DNA of 64,000 nt, from the NCBI GenBank assembly GCA_022747635.1, contig JAKTNV010000042.1, positions 2,802,501-2,866,500 of the forward strand, given 5' to 3'. The DNA is from Hetaerina americana. Taxonomy: Eukaryota; Arthropoda; Insecta; Odonata; Calopterygidae. The notes under the pieces are model-generated. The model was not told the DNA's origin and made no database searches. It saw only the letters and a program-made list of their open reading frames with translations. Positions 47,160 to 61,499 of the stretch are shown one piece after another; within the stretch, counting starts at the first letter, position 1; every line of letters starts with the position of its first letter. Position numbers and translations under genes: made by a program.

Positions 47160-48000
47160 TCTTGCATTTGGAATTTATTGCACTGCGAGCGCAAGCCCTT
47201 CCGAATGAAGACATCAGAGGAGCACACATGTAAACAACATTTACATTTCATGCACCCCCAACGCTCAAGCATATTAACTTTTATTGACTTGGAAAAGAGG
47301 CGAGAAAATGCATGCTGCATGGGGTCTGCCGGCGAACGTAGGTACTGTGATCTCTGCCCATATGCGACCTCGTCTTCCCTCCTCACGCCGCGAAGATTCC
47401 ATCGGGCGGTGAAACAAAATACTCGATCACATGCTATCGCTGCGCCGAGCATGCGTCCATCTACGATCTGCATGCAATCCCGAGCGCAGAAATTACTCGC
47501 TCCAACTCCTGCCCCCCCCCCCACCTCACCTTTTATCCTTCTGCGAAAGGAGCCCTCTCCTCCTTCCGCATCGCACACCAGCCTTTGCTTTCTCCTTCGC
47601 CCTCACCTAACTGTCGTCGCCATCTTCAAATAATTGCAGGGATCGCATCACTCGACGAAAGCGCTCCAGATTGATCCGAACTCACTCGCTCACTCACTCG
47701 CGGTCAGATTTGGATCTTTCCCCCATCCTTCCTCTCTCACCCCCCACTCAAAAAGGTCTCCGCCTATTCCGGTACCACCTCTTCTCACGGGGTTACAATA
47801 CCTACGACTACGCCCCTTTAACACTATCCCCTTTCCTCCCCCCCCTCACCCGTTCCCTGCCGGGGCATCTCTTCCCTCCCCTGCCCTGCAACAGCCCCCT
47901 TCTCCTCCCCAGGAAGCCTGGCTGTGTTCCTTCGTCCCAGGTTGGAGAGCCTCCAGGGAGTGGAGATTGGACGAAAAAGGATCTCGAAAGACTTAGCTCA
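47160..48000. other. GC/pyrimidine-rich island
   Basis: Moderate CpG at 47330-47480, then strongly C/T-rich on the plus strand to about 47930, including a C10 run near 47513. The proline/serine frames (151, 120 and 114 residues) reflect composition. Possible promoter region. No gene assigned. Confidence 0.3.
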
Positions 48001-51000
48001 CGGAAGGGCTTTTAAAAGCCTAATGGAGTATGACTACTAGAGTGCTACGTGTCGGCGGTGGAATTTTGGCTCGAACTTTTAAGGCTGTGAGTTCGCCTCG
48101 GGATTCCGAAGGCATAGGGGATGGAGACGCCTCGTTGCGACACGATACCTCCGCTAAAGGGTTCGTTGTCTCGTGCTCCGAATGGATGCCGGATTGTCTG
48201 TTGGATTGAGGGATAAAATTCTGCAAGGAACGGCACCAATGCACGACGTGAAAATGAGTGGTGTGAGGGGAATCCAAGGGCCTAATGTAGATCATAAAAA
48301 ATGAAAGGACTTTTCAGGGTTGAGGCGCGGCGTTTTCGAGGATGGGCAGTTGCAAGGCGCGTGCGATTTAGACTCGCTAATTACGAAAGAAATGGATACT
48401 TCACGGAGGCTATCTTGCAATTAGTAACCCGAGGAGGAACCGAGTTGATGTAGAGGAAGGAACTCAGGGATAAAGGAACGCTGGAATGCCTAGAGGTTAC
48501 ATTCATCCCAAGGAGCAAGCACTTCAAACGATAAAGTAACCGGGACCATAGATGGGAGAGAATGGAGGCCGATATAAGATTCAAATTTGGATAATATTAG
48601 GTAAAATATTCCTCCAGTAACTCCAGTGCGGATCAGTATAAATGTTTATCACAAAACTTTACGCGCAAAACTGTCTCAGTTATTATGAACCAAACCAAGA
48701 GCTCTCAACTTTCCCTCCCTTGTATAGGTCATCACGTATGGAGCAAATAATGGCTGACCTTAATTCTAATTTATCATCTAATGGATATGTGAACTGAAAA
48801 TTTTCCCCTCAAGTTTTCCCTCGTAACCGTGGCTTTTTTTCGGGGAAGATGCTCACGCCAAGACGTCTGCGAGTGTCCTAACTTTCTGAAAGAGATATTT
48901 ACATCTAATAATCCAAGAAAATGATATATATCAACCGACTATATTTTATGAATAACGACTTCTAGTGGTCGAAAATCATTAAACAATTTCAACATCATCG
49001 GATGCTATAATTATGGAATGAAAATAGAAAGCATTTATCAGCAGTAAGATAAACCGATTTCTATGGCATGGCATTTAATATATGACCAAGTGAATTGGCC
49101 ACGTCCACTAGCATATCCTTTTTTCCCATGCACGTTTATTAGAAAGCACATTTGAAAATACTTTCGCTTTAGGCATTATTGATACTGAGCTAAAAATCCC
49201 CATTTTCGGTTCACATGTAACACAGGGTATTCTTAATTCACTCACATTATGAAATCATCATAAAAAGTTGCCTTCGGGGATTCAATCTTCTTTCGCCGTC
49301 ATTTAGGTTAACAGAAAATTTGAAAGAGAAAACCAAATGCATATCTTTTAAATTAGTTAAATTTTGCGATGAATATGATTTGTATATGAATACTGGGAAA
49401 TAAGAAAGTGCATAAGATGATATTCGATAATAAACTAAAAGATTAGGTGGGCCACCAATTAATACCGTTCTTACCGTCTACTCTTTTCGTTCACTTCCAT
49501 AAATTAACCTAAACATTTTTCTAACGTTTTGGAATTTCAGGTGAAAAGGTGCTTATTCAATACCTTACCCATCATGGGCAATCAAGAAATACATAGGAGC
49601 CTTCACGAAGTGAAATTGAAACTGCAATGATTGGTTAATCCTTATAGGGCATATCCCTGCCTATATTGTCTTGGGATAGGACTGCATCTCTAAGCGGGGA
49701 GCCATTGAAAGAGAAGCAGGCAGTAGCTTGTAATTAGGAAAGTAGGAGGAAACTGGAATCAAGTCACGAGAAGTCGATTTTATACTGCCGACCATTTAAT
49801 CGCCCAAAGCAGTCACGGTGGAATTGGACTAGTAAGAGACGAGAAAAAGCGTTTAGTCTTATGGGTATACGAGAGAGTTAAATATAGGTAAATAAGCAGC
49901 AAACTGATTTCATAGGAGCCGAAAAAATGGGAAGTATAAATGACGAGGATATCATGAACAGGATTAATCAACGATAATCCATCACGTATTGAAACTGTTA
50001 AAGACAATAGCTATGTAAATATGTCTATACGCATACTTAGAAAAAGTTATTCCAGTAGTAATTTATGCTCATGAGGGAAACAATGAGAGCATTAGAAAAT
50101 TAAATGTAATAGCTACATGTAAAATTTTCATAACCTAAATCACTAACGCTTAAACTGATGGACTAGGTAAGTCATGTCATGAAATATAGTGTAAGATCAA
50201 CGCCACCAACAGAAAGAGCAGGGATTTGGGAGAAGAGTTTTTTAAGTTTTTATTTTTGCCCATTACATCGAAATGGATTTGATTTTTAGTTTTGAAGATC
50301 ATTAGATAATATTCCGGGCATCTTTTGATACTTTACATATTAAACGATATTTTATATTATACTTTATATTATAGAATATTATACGATATATCTTATTTTT
50401 ACTTATTTATTTCACAAGCCCTGAAACGAATATCGTTATCTCCATCCGTTTTTTTAGCAAATTGATATATGATATTCATTACTGAAAGATAGAGCATAGT
50501 AATAGCAATAGCCCTCATTTTATTAGAATGTGGATGAAAATAAAATTCTACTGACTGAAAATGGAGCATTATTTATTCCCGAACGATATATATACACCCG
50601 AACTATTTATTATTTGGGGAGAAAAGCGGCGGCTGCCGGTCGAGCATGGCTGCATAATTGAGCAGCATAAGGCATTTTTGGGAGAGAGTAGTGGTGGAGA
50701 GAAATCGGGCGCCGGAATTACTCTACACATATCAAAATTATGAAGAGAGTCATAACTTTCCGCCCAATTGATGAAGTACTGCACTTGAAGTGCTCTATGT
50801 GCATCAGGCATCGAGTCAGGATCAGGATGAAGTCCGATCCTCTGGGAGATAAGCGGATTGACTAACAACCGCAACGCTTCAAATTATTGCATCTTAGCGT
50901 ATGTATGTACTAGGGAGATATTGACGCAGAAAACGCAACCCTTCATTTCCAATGAACATCATAAAATATTTCCAGCGAATATGCAATATTAAAAACAGGT

Positions 51001-52490
51001 ATGCTTCATGAAAGATGACTTTGTTGGACCTTATTGACTATTGCAAGAAGGTTTATTTCCTCAAAGGAAAAAGATAATTTCATAAACTGCGATATACCTC
51101 ACCTAAATATAGTGAACTTTTTGGAGAGTTCACAGAATCGAAACGAAAGAGACTTTTTATAACTCTTATATTTCTCTTACTAGAGAAAAAAACAGTACAA
51201 AATAATCATCTTGCAGATTTTGATCAACAGTGTTGAAACTCTTCATTTTCCTTTAAAAGTGACGCTTTCATTCTATAATGGACTCCATCTTTATAGAAAA
51301 TCGCAAACATTTCATCAGATACGCCAACAGATTAGGCCAAACGAATCAACTGATCCTCCTTAATCCTCTTTCCAGGAAGCTTTCTAGATTGTGTCTTCAT
51401 AGAATGCTCACCTCAGCATTTATTTTTCTTCGTTCATCTGATTAGTAGGAGCGAGTTGACCTTTTCCTAAATCGAACGGAAAATCACAAAAATCCGACGC
51501 GCGCTCTTTTTTAACACTTGCGAGGAGGAAAAGTCCTACGGCGTAAAGCAAAGGGAACGGATTACGCTCTTATCCCCTCTATTCTGTCGACAGAAACTAA
51601 CAACAAATTGCATTCGTTTAACCGATCCAACAATTAGCTAAACATTTTACATTAGGTTTTGTCATATTTTGCTTCTTATACCTCTACATTAACACAAACA
51701 ATTAAATTCTACGATAATTACATTTTAATTTTCACCTGAATGACCTTCAATTCTAAAACGTATGTTGTAATATAATGAAATAAAACGGATGAAAAGGTAA
51801 AAGAAGTTGAAAGAGTTCTGCAGAAAAAAAAGAAGAATTAACTCGGAAAAGTGTACTGGCATTCAGAAAATAGGAAATGATAAAGAACAGAGGGGGTACT
51901 AAAAAACAGAAAAGTCTCTAAAGTATAACGATCAATCCATCGAATAATTTTAATAATTTTTCAAAAATCAATTCTAAAAGTAATAAAAAATCTATCTCAA
52001 GAACTCCTGTCAGCCTCGAGATGTCAATATCAATTCTCTACTCAATAGCCAATTTAAACGGTATCCCTTTTTGGAGCATTATACCCATTCAACTTTATTA
52101 CTTGACGTTCATGAATAGAAATGCTAGAAAAAAGTTATTCATTGACAGCAACACAAGTAACAATAAGTGCAGCTAAGGTGAGGAATCGAGATCACTCACC
52201 TGCGTCAAAGACTGAAATAAGCATTTTAAATTGACTAATGAATTTCTAAGAATTAATCAGAAGAAACAGGGCATTACCGATATCTGATCAAGATATGTCA
52301 TACAACGATATGAAAATATTTTTAGAACCCCATTCATTCAGACACCTTTCCTTAATTCAGAGGAGTATTCAAAAACCTAATAATAAAAATTGGAAATATT
52401 TACGTTTCTCATTTTAATTTCGTGAAAACGTGCCTCGTCTCTTCGATTTTTTATGTTTGCTATTCTATTGTTTATATATATAAAATATGT
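48001..52490. other. non-coding stretch
   Basis: 48000-48560 is moderately GC-rich and the rest AT-rich. The only frame with a non-biased look is at 50569-50874 (minus, 101 residues; ALQVQYFINWAESYD and so on). It is not recognised, and a plus-strand frame overlaps it, so it is left unassigned. Confidence 0.4.
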
Positions 52491-52504
52491 GTATGTGTAC
52501 GTGT

Positions 52505-52911
<407 letters not shown>

Positions 52912-52955
<44 letters not shown>
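52912..52955. repeat. (TA)n tail after SINE
   Basis: About 20 TA units directly after the SINE 3' hairpin and TGGCTTTCA. It is the SINE tail, target microsatellite, or both. Confidence 0.9.
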
Positions 52956-52958
<3 letters not shown>

Positions 52959-54779
52959 CATTTTTTCACGAGCAAAACATGAAAGGTTATTAGGCATTAT
53001 ACACCAAGAAAAGCTAAAATTTGAAGATATTCTGGAGTTAACATATTTCAATTATAGCTAATTTCATGCATCAACTCTGGTTAACTCTATGAATGGACTG
53101 GATACGAATAACGGATATTCTCAAAAATATTTTAGAAAGCGTTTTTTTAAGCTGAGATAGAACACACATTCAGAGTTCTACTTGCAGGTTATAACAGCAG
53201 TTTTCCATTATGTGACCGTTAAAGAGGCTGTTGAGACCTCCAGCGGAGTTGTTAACGTTATCATTATTAAGTGATTTTTTTGTGTGCAGGTGACTGTTTA
53301 CTCGATTTAAAAATGCATCCATTAGGGCAAGACGAAAGCGACGTGCCATTTACTGGATTGGAATTGCACGCCAGAGCGAGCAAGTAATACTTCCTCGTTC
53401 GGTTACTCATACATTTCCGCTCATAACTCGAATCCCAGCCCGGTTTTTCACAACTCCTTAACCTTACCTTAACTGGTAGCTCTTGTGGATAGTACGCCGA
53501 ATCGATTCATTTAGGTGGAAATTAAGAATTTAGGAAGACTTTTACAAAATATATAATCAGAGAGTTCAAAATATAAAATGCAGTAATAAATATTTTTCCT
53601 CTAGAAATATTAGGCAATTTAGAGAAAACTAGGACGCATGAGGGTATTTGGAGAGGCCGAGAGGGAGAGTCATCGACAAAGAGAAAACCAAAACTTAACT
53701 GAATGAGTCGATACACATTTTCATTCGCTCTACTAACGGAATGAGATCAGTGCATGAGAAGAAACCGGCGGTTATACACAGATTTATTTTTGCAATATAT
53801 AAATCAGCCTAAGCGATCGTTTTACTTGAAACAAAATTCTTATAAGTCAATGATTTCTGGTACGACCATCTATATTTAACAACTACATTTCCTGATGATA
53901 AGTTTCTCCGCGAGTCCTTAAAATAAACTTTTTTAAAGAGTATCTTAAAAAGATATAAAGCATTTATATACCACACGTTTATAATCTATTTTCTATATAC
54001 AGTAAGCCTACGTGTTCAGGCTCAAGTTTGGACATTTTACCATACTAGTCGACTGTAAAGACTGTCATTCTTCAGGTAGCGTTTAATTAGCTATCATATT
54101 TTTTAGTTTAATATATGTAGGACCAGTAGTCTAAAGAAAAAAGCTTCTAACTACATTTTCAAACTGACTCGTATTTTTTGCCCAAGTACCCAGCATACCC
54201 AACTTGCCCAACTGAAGAGAGTCAAAATGCTTGCAATAATTCTTTCCTATGAGAGTCCACACCAACTTTAAACGCCGCCTTTAAAAGTCATTGTGAGCCT
54301 AATTATATTCTCATTCATACTGAACTAAAATTCCATTATTATCTCCGTACCTGGAGAGGTTTTGAGATTGAGGTAGTAAGATTAGCAATATCTGAACTAT
54401 TGCTATAAGATTTCCCTGAGAATACACATTTTCATTGTTTCCAGTGCATACAAACACATGTAATACAATTGAAGTATTTCAAAATTAGCAGTTTAAGGTT
54501 GAAATATGCAGGCTACATTCCTATTAAAACATATCTGTTCCACAATTTTTTTTATCCTGCTCATTTCGTATCTTCGAAGTCGGAATGATTCATATTTTAA
54601 TTTTAAAAAGTATCACGACAAATAAATTACCGAAGGAAAAAAAAACTATCAAGAAGACTGAGGGCATTTTTTATCGTATTTTTAGAAAAGAAAACACTCG
54701 GCTGGTCGAACGCTCGCCCATTAAGAGAAGAAACCAAATAAAACGCACGTATCTTACTGTAAAGACTCTCGGGAAAATA
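52956..54779. other. AT-rich non-coding stretch
   Basis: No recognised gene, element or RNA. Confidence 0.5.
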
Positions 54780-55640
54780 TCAAAATAACTAGCCGTCCGA
54801 GAGAGAGAGGAGGCTTTGATCGCCGCTTTACGTGGTGGAAAAAACCACCACTTAAGGTGATTCCATCGACGTTTCCATGACGTTTCAATACAACAGACCG
54901 TTTCCCTATCCTTAACGCCCCGGCGACTTGATTAATTGATCCCCAGCCGAAATTACGGTTCGCCTTGTCACGTAGGTAGGCGAAAAGAAAGGAGCAAACA
55001 AAAACCCACCGCGCTCTTCTCTCACCCACTCCCACACCTCGACGCCTCGCTTCCCTGATACGACGAAAGTCCCGTCGTCGGAGGGATCGCCGAAAAAAAA
55101 TCGAACCCTCGCCCCACACCACCCCTCCCTCCCTCCCAAGAGCCGGCCCTGATTTACGGCGGGGTCGCCCCCTGACACGACACGAGGTCTTGTTTACCAG
55201 TATTCCGACACGGCGAGGAGCTCCCCACACTCTCTCCTTCGCCCTCCTCCCACACGATACCTGTGCAAGGGGGGACGAGGGGGGAGGGCAGGGATGGGGG
55301 TTTAGATCAGATTCGCGCTCCCCCACGGGGCCCCGAGAGCCAACCACCCCCCCGCTCCGCCTCTCCCAGATCAGCCGACCCTCTTCCCCGGGGCCCGTCC
55401 CTCCGATCTCCCGGAAGGCATCGCACGCTCCAGAGGGCATGATGGAGTGAGCGGACGCGCGCGAGAGAGAGAGAGAGAGAGGCGAGGAAGACGAAACCCT
55501 TCCCTTTCCCGGGGGTGGCGGAGGGACGTGGGGAGGGGCGGACGGCTGAGAGCTTCGGGGACTCTCACCGCGGCTCTCAAATGCCTCTTCGCGAAATGCC
55601 GGGGGCATGGAGGGTGCGAACTGAAAAAATTTCCTCACCC
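54780..55640. promoter_or_regulatory. large CpG/GC-rich island
   Basis: About 860 bases of GC- and CpG-rich DNA with a GAGA run after CGCGCGCG-like words (about 55454-55482). A 294-residue minus-strand frame spans it, but it is proline/serine/arginine-rich, starts at GTG and has no domain, so it probably reflects the lack of AT-rich stops. This is the strongest candidate for a promoter or 5' exon region of an unseen gene besides 27.8-28.5 kb. Confidence 0.35.
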
Positions 55641-56584
55641 CACTCGTAAATTTCCGCAGGTTTAAATTGGAAAAAAAGAACCCTAAAATGCGCGTTCTCT
55701 TGAAAGCGCCAAGTTCTCCAGTAAATATATCCCGTCTATATTCGGATAAATGAAGGTCCTCGATAATACATCTTCGACAAACGAAGCTGGCACGTGACCG
55801 ACTGGAAATAAGATTTCATCAGCTAAAATAAAGAAGATTTGGAACGGTTGGGAATTTCCACGTGGCAAAGGTTACATTTGATGCAGGCTCCCTCTGTTTT
55901 TCTTAAAATGATTGTTTTTCTCTTTCCACCAAACAAACTTCTAATCTCTTGCAGATGCAATTATATATATCTTTATGCTGCAATACTTGTCAAAACAATC
56001 ATCTTATATGGAACTACAGAAAGACCGAAATCTTCATATTTATCTGCTCCCTCACTTATGTAGAAACCATATCGTCAGTTTGATTTTGAACCACATTTTT
56101 CTCTAAGCGCTACAGGCAAATACCATGTCGATTCATTTGCATTAATTTTGGAAACATTTTACCTTCCATTCAGTATATACTCACACTCATTGTTCTAAAA
56201 CCCCTGGAATTACGAAAATTCATCAAACTTTCATGCTTTGCCCGTAATGGAAATATCTACTTTGCTTTTTATTTGTTTTTCTCCGACAATAATTCCGAGT
56301 AAAATGAAACATAGTGTAAAATAAAAGTTAACAAACTTACGGCTCATCTAAAACAGAATTTTTGGTACGGAATGAAAATTTGCTCGCCAACACAGTATTA
56401 ATTTAATATGATGAAACCTTAGTCAACATTAAGGTGCGGCGAACATTAGGTACAGAGGCACATTAATTGATACGCGAAACAAGTGACAAGGAGAGGACAC
56501 GAATCAAAACCTCGATGAGGCCTGCTTGTTCATTATTTTATGAATATGCAAGTAGGATATAAGTATATACTTTACTTAACAACA
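55641..56584. other. AT-rich non-coding stretch
   Basis: Nothing recognised. Confidence 0.5.
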
Positions 56585-56587
56585 AGT

Positions 56588-56612
56588 ATATATATATATA
56601 CATATATATATA
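56588..56612. repeat. short (TA)n repeat
   Basis: TA units with one ACAT interruption. No element was found beside it. Confidence 0.85.
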
Positions 56613-57770
56613 TTTATTATGTAATAAGTTCATATGTGAAGTCATGGAAGCACTATTCATTATTTTGCCATTGATGCCAGGGATGACATTAATTTTATTT
56701 GAAACGCTAGGAAACAAGGATGATGGTTGATACCGAAATCCGTTTCTTGTTTTTTTATTTCCACCTTCACGCAGATCTAGGTATTCCGCAATAAGGAAGA
56801 GCATTTTTATGAGCATTTTTCCCGGGAATTCAAATCTTCAAGAAGGGGTGGGTAAGATGGACTGAAGCGATGAAAAACAACTCCAATCCACAACTGGCTT
56901 GCTTTTAAGGGGAAATACTGGAGGTTGACACGACTTCGCCTGAATGGTAGATTTGCTTGCTGTGGAATCCCAAGCAAAATAAAAAAGCGAAGCACTTCTG
57001 TCGAGGGAGCATTTAGACTATCCCTTCCACCCCAGCGCCGCCACCTAGGTCCCTCACCTCCCCTTCTTTCATCCCTCTCCAGGCTCTCAATGACTTCTCT
57101 TTCCATTTTTTCAGAAACTCCAGAACTTTTTGCTTGAGATAAGAGATCACGACGTGCAACAGCAACTCACGAAGAAGAGAATACTTACACCAAAGCAGAC
57201 CACCGTTCACTCAAAAAGTTTTCTCTTTGAAAAAAAATAGAGGATATTCCTCACGAGTAACGATTAAACCGCTGAGAACCATCAGTATTTTTTCGATCGT
57301 GGATGCCCCGAATTCAAAATTCGGTTGGCTTGACACCTTTTGGAATCTATTGTGAAATTCATCCTTTGAGCGTGATACATTCTCACGCATGACGTACTCT
57401 TTTAGATGCCTTTGTATATACCAGTGCAATTAGGGTATTGCTAAATTCTAAGAAACTGTGGGAGATACCAAAACGGTATGAGCGCACAACAACAATCATT
57501 CGCCTTGACCGGAATCCTTGGCAAGATGAATGATTTTTACACTTACTTACTTACTTACTGTTACATTTTACAGTACTGACATTTGAGCCTATACTTCAAT
57601 AGAATCGTAATAAAACGTAGGCGCCATTTTATCATTTCACAGTATAAACGTTTTTCACTATCAACACCAGTAAGTGGTTATTTTGATAGGAATAATTTTC
57701 AAATAGAGTGGTGCTATTGGTTTTTCAACTTACAAGTGATAAAGTGATAAAGTTGCTTCTGAGTGCGTCT
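56613..57770. other. non-coding stretch
   Basis: A short (TTAC)n run at 57538-57558. The 56930-57130 patch is C/T-rich. No gene recognised. Confidence 0.5.
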
Positions 57771-57839
57771 CCTCCGATATCTCAACGTACCGCCGGAATG
57801 CTTTTTGCACGTACTATATATCGGAGGCTTAAAGCATTC
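57771..57839. repeat. two interlocked inverted repeats
   Basis: CCTCCGATAT (57771-57780) pairs with ATATCGGAGG (57818-57827), and GAATGCTTT (57796-57804) pairs with AAAGCATTC (57831-57839). The two stems cross, so an RNA could form only one at a time or a pseudoknot. Confidence 0.7.
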
Positions 57840-58650
57840 AAAACTAGGCCATGAGAAAAAATATTATTACTAGCATAGACATTGACTTTCGAGACTAGAT
57901 ATTTTTAACTGCGCTGCCTACTGAGAGACAAATATAACTCTAAAAGGAAACAAATAAAATGAATAATTCTGGGGGAAATAATCGAAATGTCCGATTCTCT
58001 ACCTCTCTAGGCTGATTAAGAATTGAAAGTAAGACCTCTGAATTAATATAATTTATTTAAAAACCCGTTAGTAAACAATAACATGGAAATGATTTTAATA
58101 AATCGATTAGGCCCTCGCCTGTCATAACCTGGATTGGCGTTAATTTTTGTAATGCTATAAGGAAGATGCTCCATTGAAAACACTTTTCAATTTCAAAACA
58201 AATCCAGAAATATCAAATGTTATAATATAACCTAAATTCATTTTCTACACTCCTGTGAAATTTCTACAAAGTTTCACAAAAATATTTTTAGAAAGGGAAT
58301 TCATTTGTAAGTATTGAAATTCTAATTTCAAATCCTTTACAAGATGGGAATAGCAGTTTTTATTTCTTAAGTGCGACTAACTTGAAAGTCCGTACGATGT
58401 TGAGTTCATAAGTAACGATAAAGATCGGTAATGGATGATTAGAATGAATGAGAAAACTGTAAAGTGGAGGCAGAAATTTCTTATCCAGTCCATAAACTTT
58501 ACGTCCTCTGTGATGAGTTGGTGAAATGAACTTTTGCTCCAATCGATAATCATGTAAGAAATATTTATCCGGTTAAAGCTGATAGCATGCAAGGGAGTCA
58601 AGAGCTGCCATATCAACTTTTACTCCAGCATTTTTTTCCGAAATCCTTTC
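57840..58650. other. AT-rich non-coding stretch
   Basis: Nothing recognised. Confidence 0.5.
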
Positions 58651-59340
58651 ATTTCCTCATTTGCAAAAATCACGCAGTGACGAGAGTTCTGCTTTTTTCA
58701 AGCCAGACAAAAAGTATCCTCCACTCTCCACATCTTTGCGGAAAACCGCGACCAAGCGTGCGCTAATCGGTGCGATCGAATCTCTATGGCTTTCTTTCTC
58801 TCCTCGGTCTGCTTTCATACGGCGACCATTTACGACGCTACAGGTGCACGACACCCTTCCCCTCCCCAGCACTTCTCTCTCTCTCTCTCTCCTTCCCTCT
58901 TGTCCCTCATTCGCATCCACCCAGCAGTGTTTCTTTTTCGACCCGCGTCCATCATCTGACTCCTCAGTGGATGGCGGAGATGGGGCACGCACTCTCTGGA
59001 GCGGAGACACTTCCTTTATTCAAGCTGTATTACAACCTCGGTTCGTCCCATTACGCGAGGTATTCCTACGCATCTCCCCGGTTTCTTTCCCCTCCCCATT
59101 CATCCCCCATCGCCTCACCCTCCCGCATCTCCTCCGCAACCCTCGCGCACCGCCCCAAACGCCACGGCACTCGGAAGGGCGGAGGGCAAGCGAAGCGTGT
59201 CCGAGCACGAGAGGCCGCGGTTATCTGTCCACCCCGGCGGCAGCCCGCCCCCACCTCAACAACCCCCGGGTGCCCGCCGCGAGCATCGGAGCCGTGTATC
59301 TTCGGAGATATTATTTATCGACTGGTTTACGGAAGTCCTT
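58651..59340. other. GC/CT-rich island
   Basis: Pyrimidine-rich with a (TC)n run (about 58878-58892), becoming CpG-rich at 59150-59300. The plus-strand frames of 230 and 190 residues are serine/proline/arginine-rich and overlap one another, which points to composition rather than coding. Possible promoter-like region. Confidence 0.3.
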
Positions 59341-61230
59341 AAAGAGGTTGTAAGGACTGGAAGGGCATATTGGGTCTTTGAACATGACTTATGTGGCTAA
59401 ACAAGGCTTGGATTTATTCTACTTCCGAGAATTTTCCCAGAAAGCGTCCTCCGACAGAGGTCCATTGAAGAAAGCAATGTATGGGGTAGTCAGCATGCTG
59501 GAGAATAGGTCTGAGCAGTTAAGGCTTAAATGGACTGCATTCCTTAAGCGACAAGTGTATGTGATTTGCTCTCGCAAGCAATACATACATGGAGAGATGT
59601 GAAATTGAAAAACGAAAAGCCCTGTCATGAATATATGCATGCTAGCAAAGGAGCATCTTGTGAAATATAAATAATAATGATAATGCATGCTTCAGGAAAT
59701 ACACGATCTTCCTTCTGTCCTCTCAATAGAAATATTTTACGGCGTCCATATTATTACTTCACGAAACAAATACAAATAAAAAAACCACAATGACACCGAA
59801 TGCCATATTTACTAGGCATATTACGATGTGGTAAGTAAATATAGCGTATAACATTGCCATATTAATTTCCATGAAATTTTACCTTCGAAATAAATATTCC
59901 ATCAATATGAACAAGCAAGGCAATAGACAAGCAATAGACAAGGTAAAAGAAATGAATCTTGACTAAGTGATAAAATAAAATAAACATTAAAAATCTGATT
60001 CAATCATATAACGATCCACTTCACATTCAATAATTCCTTAATGCCAATATAAAATATTTCCAAAGGTTTTAAAATCTCACATTTATAAGGACTTTATTTT
60101 TTATCGTAAATACCGCCATTTATAAAATATACTTGGGCATCGTAATTAGAAAAATTGACAAATCAGCCTAATGCATATTTCCCTTCATATTCTAAATCCG
60201 GCGACCCTATCCTTTAGGATATTGCCCTAAGGTTTTCACATACGTCATATATATGACGATATGTGGAATTTCTGTCAGTATTTACATCATCTAAATTACA
60301 TAAATGCTTGTATATTATAACTGATTGTCAATGCAAAATATCTAGTCTCTTATGTTGATAAAACGACTTTAGTCTACGAAAATGCCATAAATATGGACAG
60401 AAAGATTATAAGATTCTTACTTGACCACGACTCCCTTACTGCATGAATTCCTTTGCGGAATGAAATTTTATGCCTAAAGTTGTATGAATGTAAATTCACA
60501 GAACTATTAGTAGCATTGATTAGTGAAAAACCAAACTCTACTTCGGTTCCACGAGGAGAGCACTTCAGTGGAGTTCACCGTCCGTCGGATGGGGTGTTAA
60601 ATTAAGTGGCCCTTCGACGCCTTTCGTAAACCAAGTAGGCTAACGTTATCTACGCTTTTCTCTCCACCCTTCCCCTAAATAACATCCTAGGTCTACCAAA
60701 TAACCCGCCTATTTCTGAATGCGCCAGGAACGATATTAGCAATCACGTCCTAAAATAAGCACTGTCACTATGCATATACGTATTGTAACTATTGCACGAG
60801 GATACGCAATTTCAGGAGAATTTTCTCTAAAATTTTGCGGGTCTCTTGCCTAATAATCAATTAAAACTAAATCTCAAATACCGATGACTTATCATACGAC
60901 TTCTATCTATCGATTCCAGAAACCAAACATTGAATTCCTTACTTTTTGAGGGCTAAATATGCAATATCTTTATTATATAAGAAATATATCTATCATCTAA
61001 AATTAATACCTGAAATTATTTTTTCCCCTTATGGAGAAATGATAAATCCAGCATTTCCAATTTTCCGCAATCATGACAATTCCATCGTGAATAATGGCTT
61101 GCATATTACTGAAGACATCCCACCCTTTGATATCTTTTTTTCTTTAAAATTAATTAATCATGGGTTAGACTGCTGAAGTGAGGTAGGCAATCTACCTGTC
61201 TGACAATGCAAATGTACTAATTTTAAATCT
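59341..61230. other. AT-rich non-coding stretch
   Basis: No gene. A 16-base perfect palindrome CGTCATATATATGACG lies at 60243-60258. Confidence 0.5.
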
Positions 61231-61499
61231 TGGGATGGAGATTGGGTCTATGACTGAGAAGTTAGGTTTGATGACGAGATGGCCGCTGGAGTACTTAAAT
61301 TTTCAGGGTCCGTACAATAAGTATCGTGACTGGTTCGCAGTAGCCTCAACAAAGCGGTGGATGGGGGTCCGACCGGTCGGCTCGGTAGAGGGGTCCCCCA
61401 CCACTCAGGCGCACTTTAGTTTAGTCGCCTACGGGCATGCGTTGAGGCAGGAGGTGGATGTTTGTGACGTGTGATTATTTGTGGTGTCGTCGCTCCAGC
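61231..61499 (+). other. GC-rich leader in front of mariner relic
   Basis: An abruptly GC-richer segment that runs without a break into the mariner relic frame. It may be the 5' untranslated part of that element. No terminal inverted repeat was identified at its left edge. Confidence 0.3.

Noticed and set aside
50569..50874. 101-codon minus frame with protein-like composition
   Set aside because: No recognised motif, an overlapping open plus frame, and no clear splice sites or start. Left unassigned.
54754..55638. 294-codon minus-strand frame in the GC-rich island
   Set aside because: It begins at GTG, is biased to Pro/Ser/Arg/Gly, has no recognisable domain, and overlapping plus frames are equally open. 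GC-richness explains the lack of stops.
58661..59353. 230- and 190-codon overlapping plus frames
   Set aside because: Two different frames are open over the same CT-rich DNA and both are Ser/Pro/Arg-rich, which points to composition.
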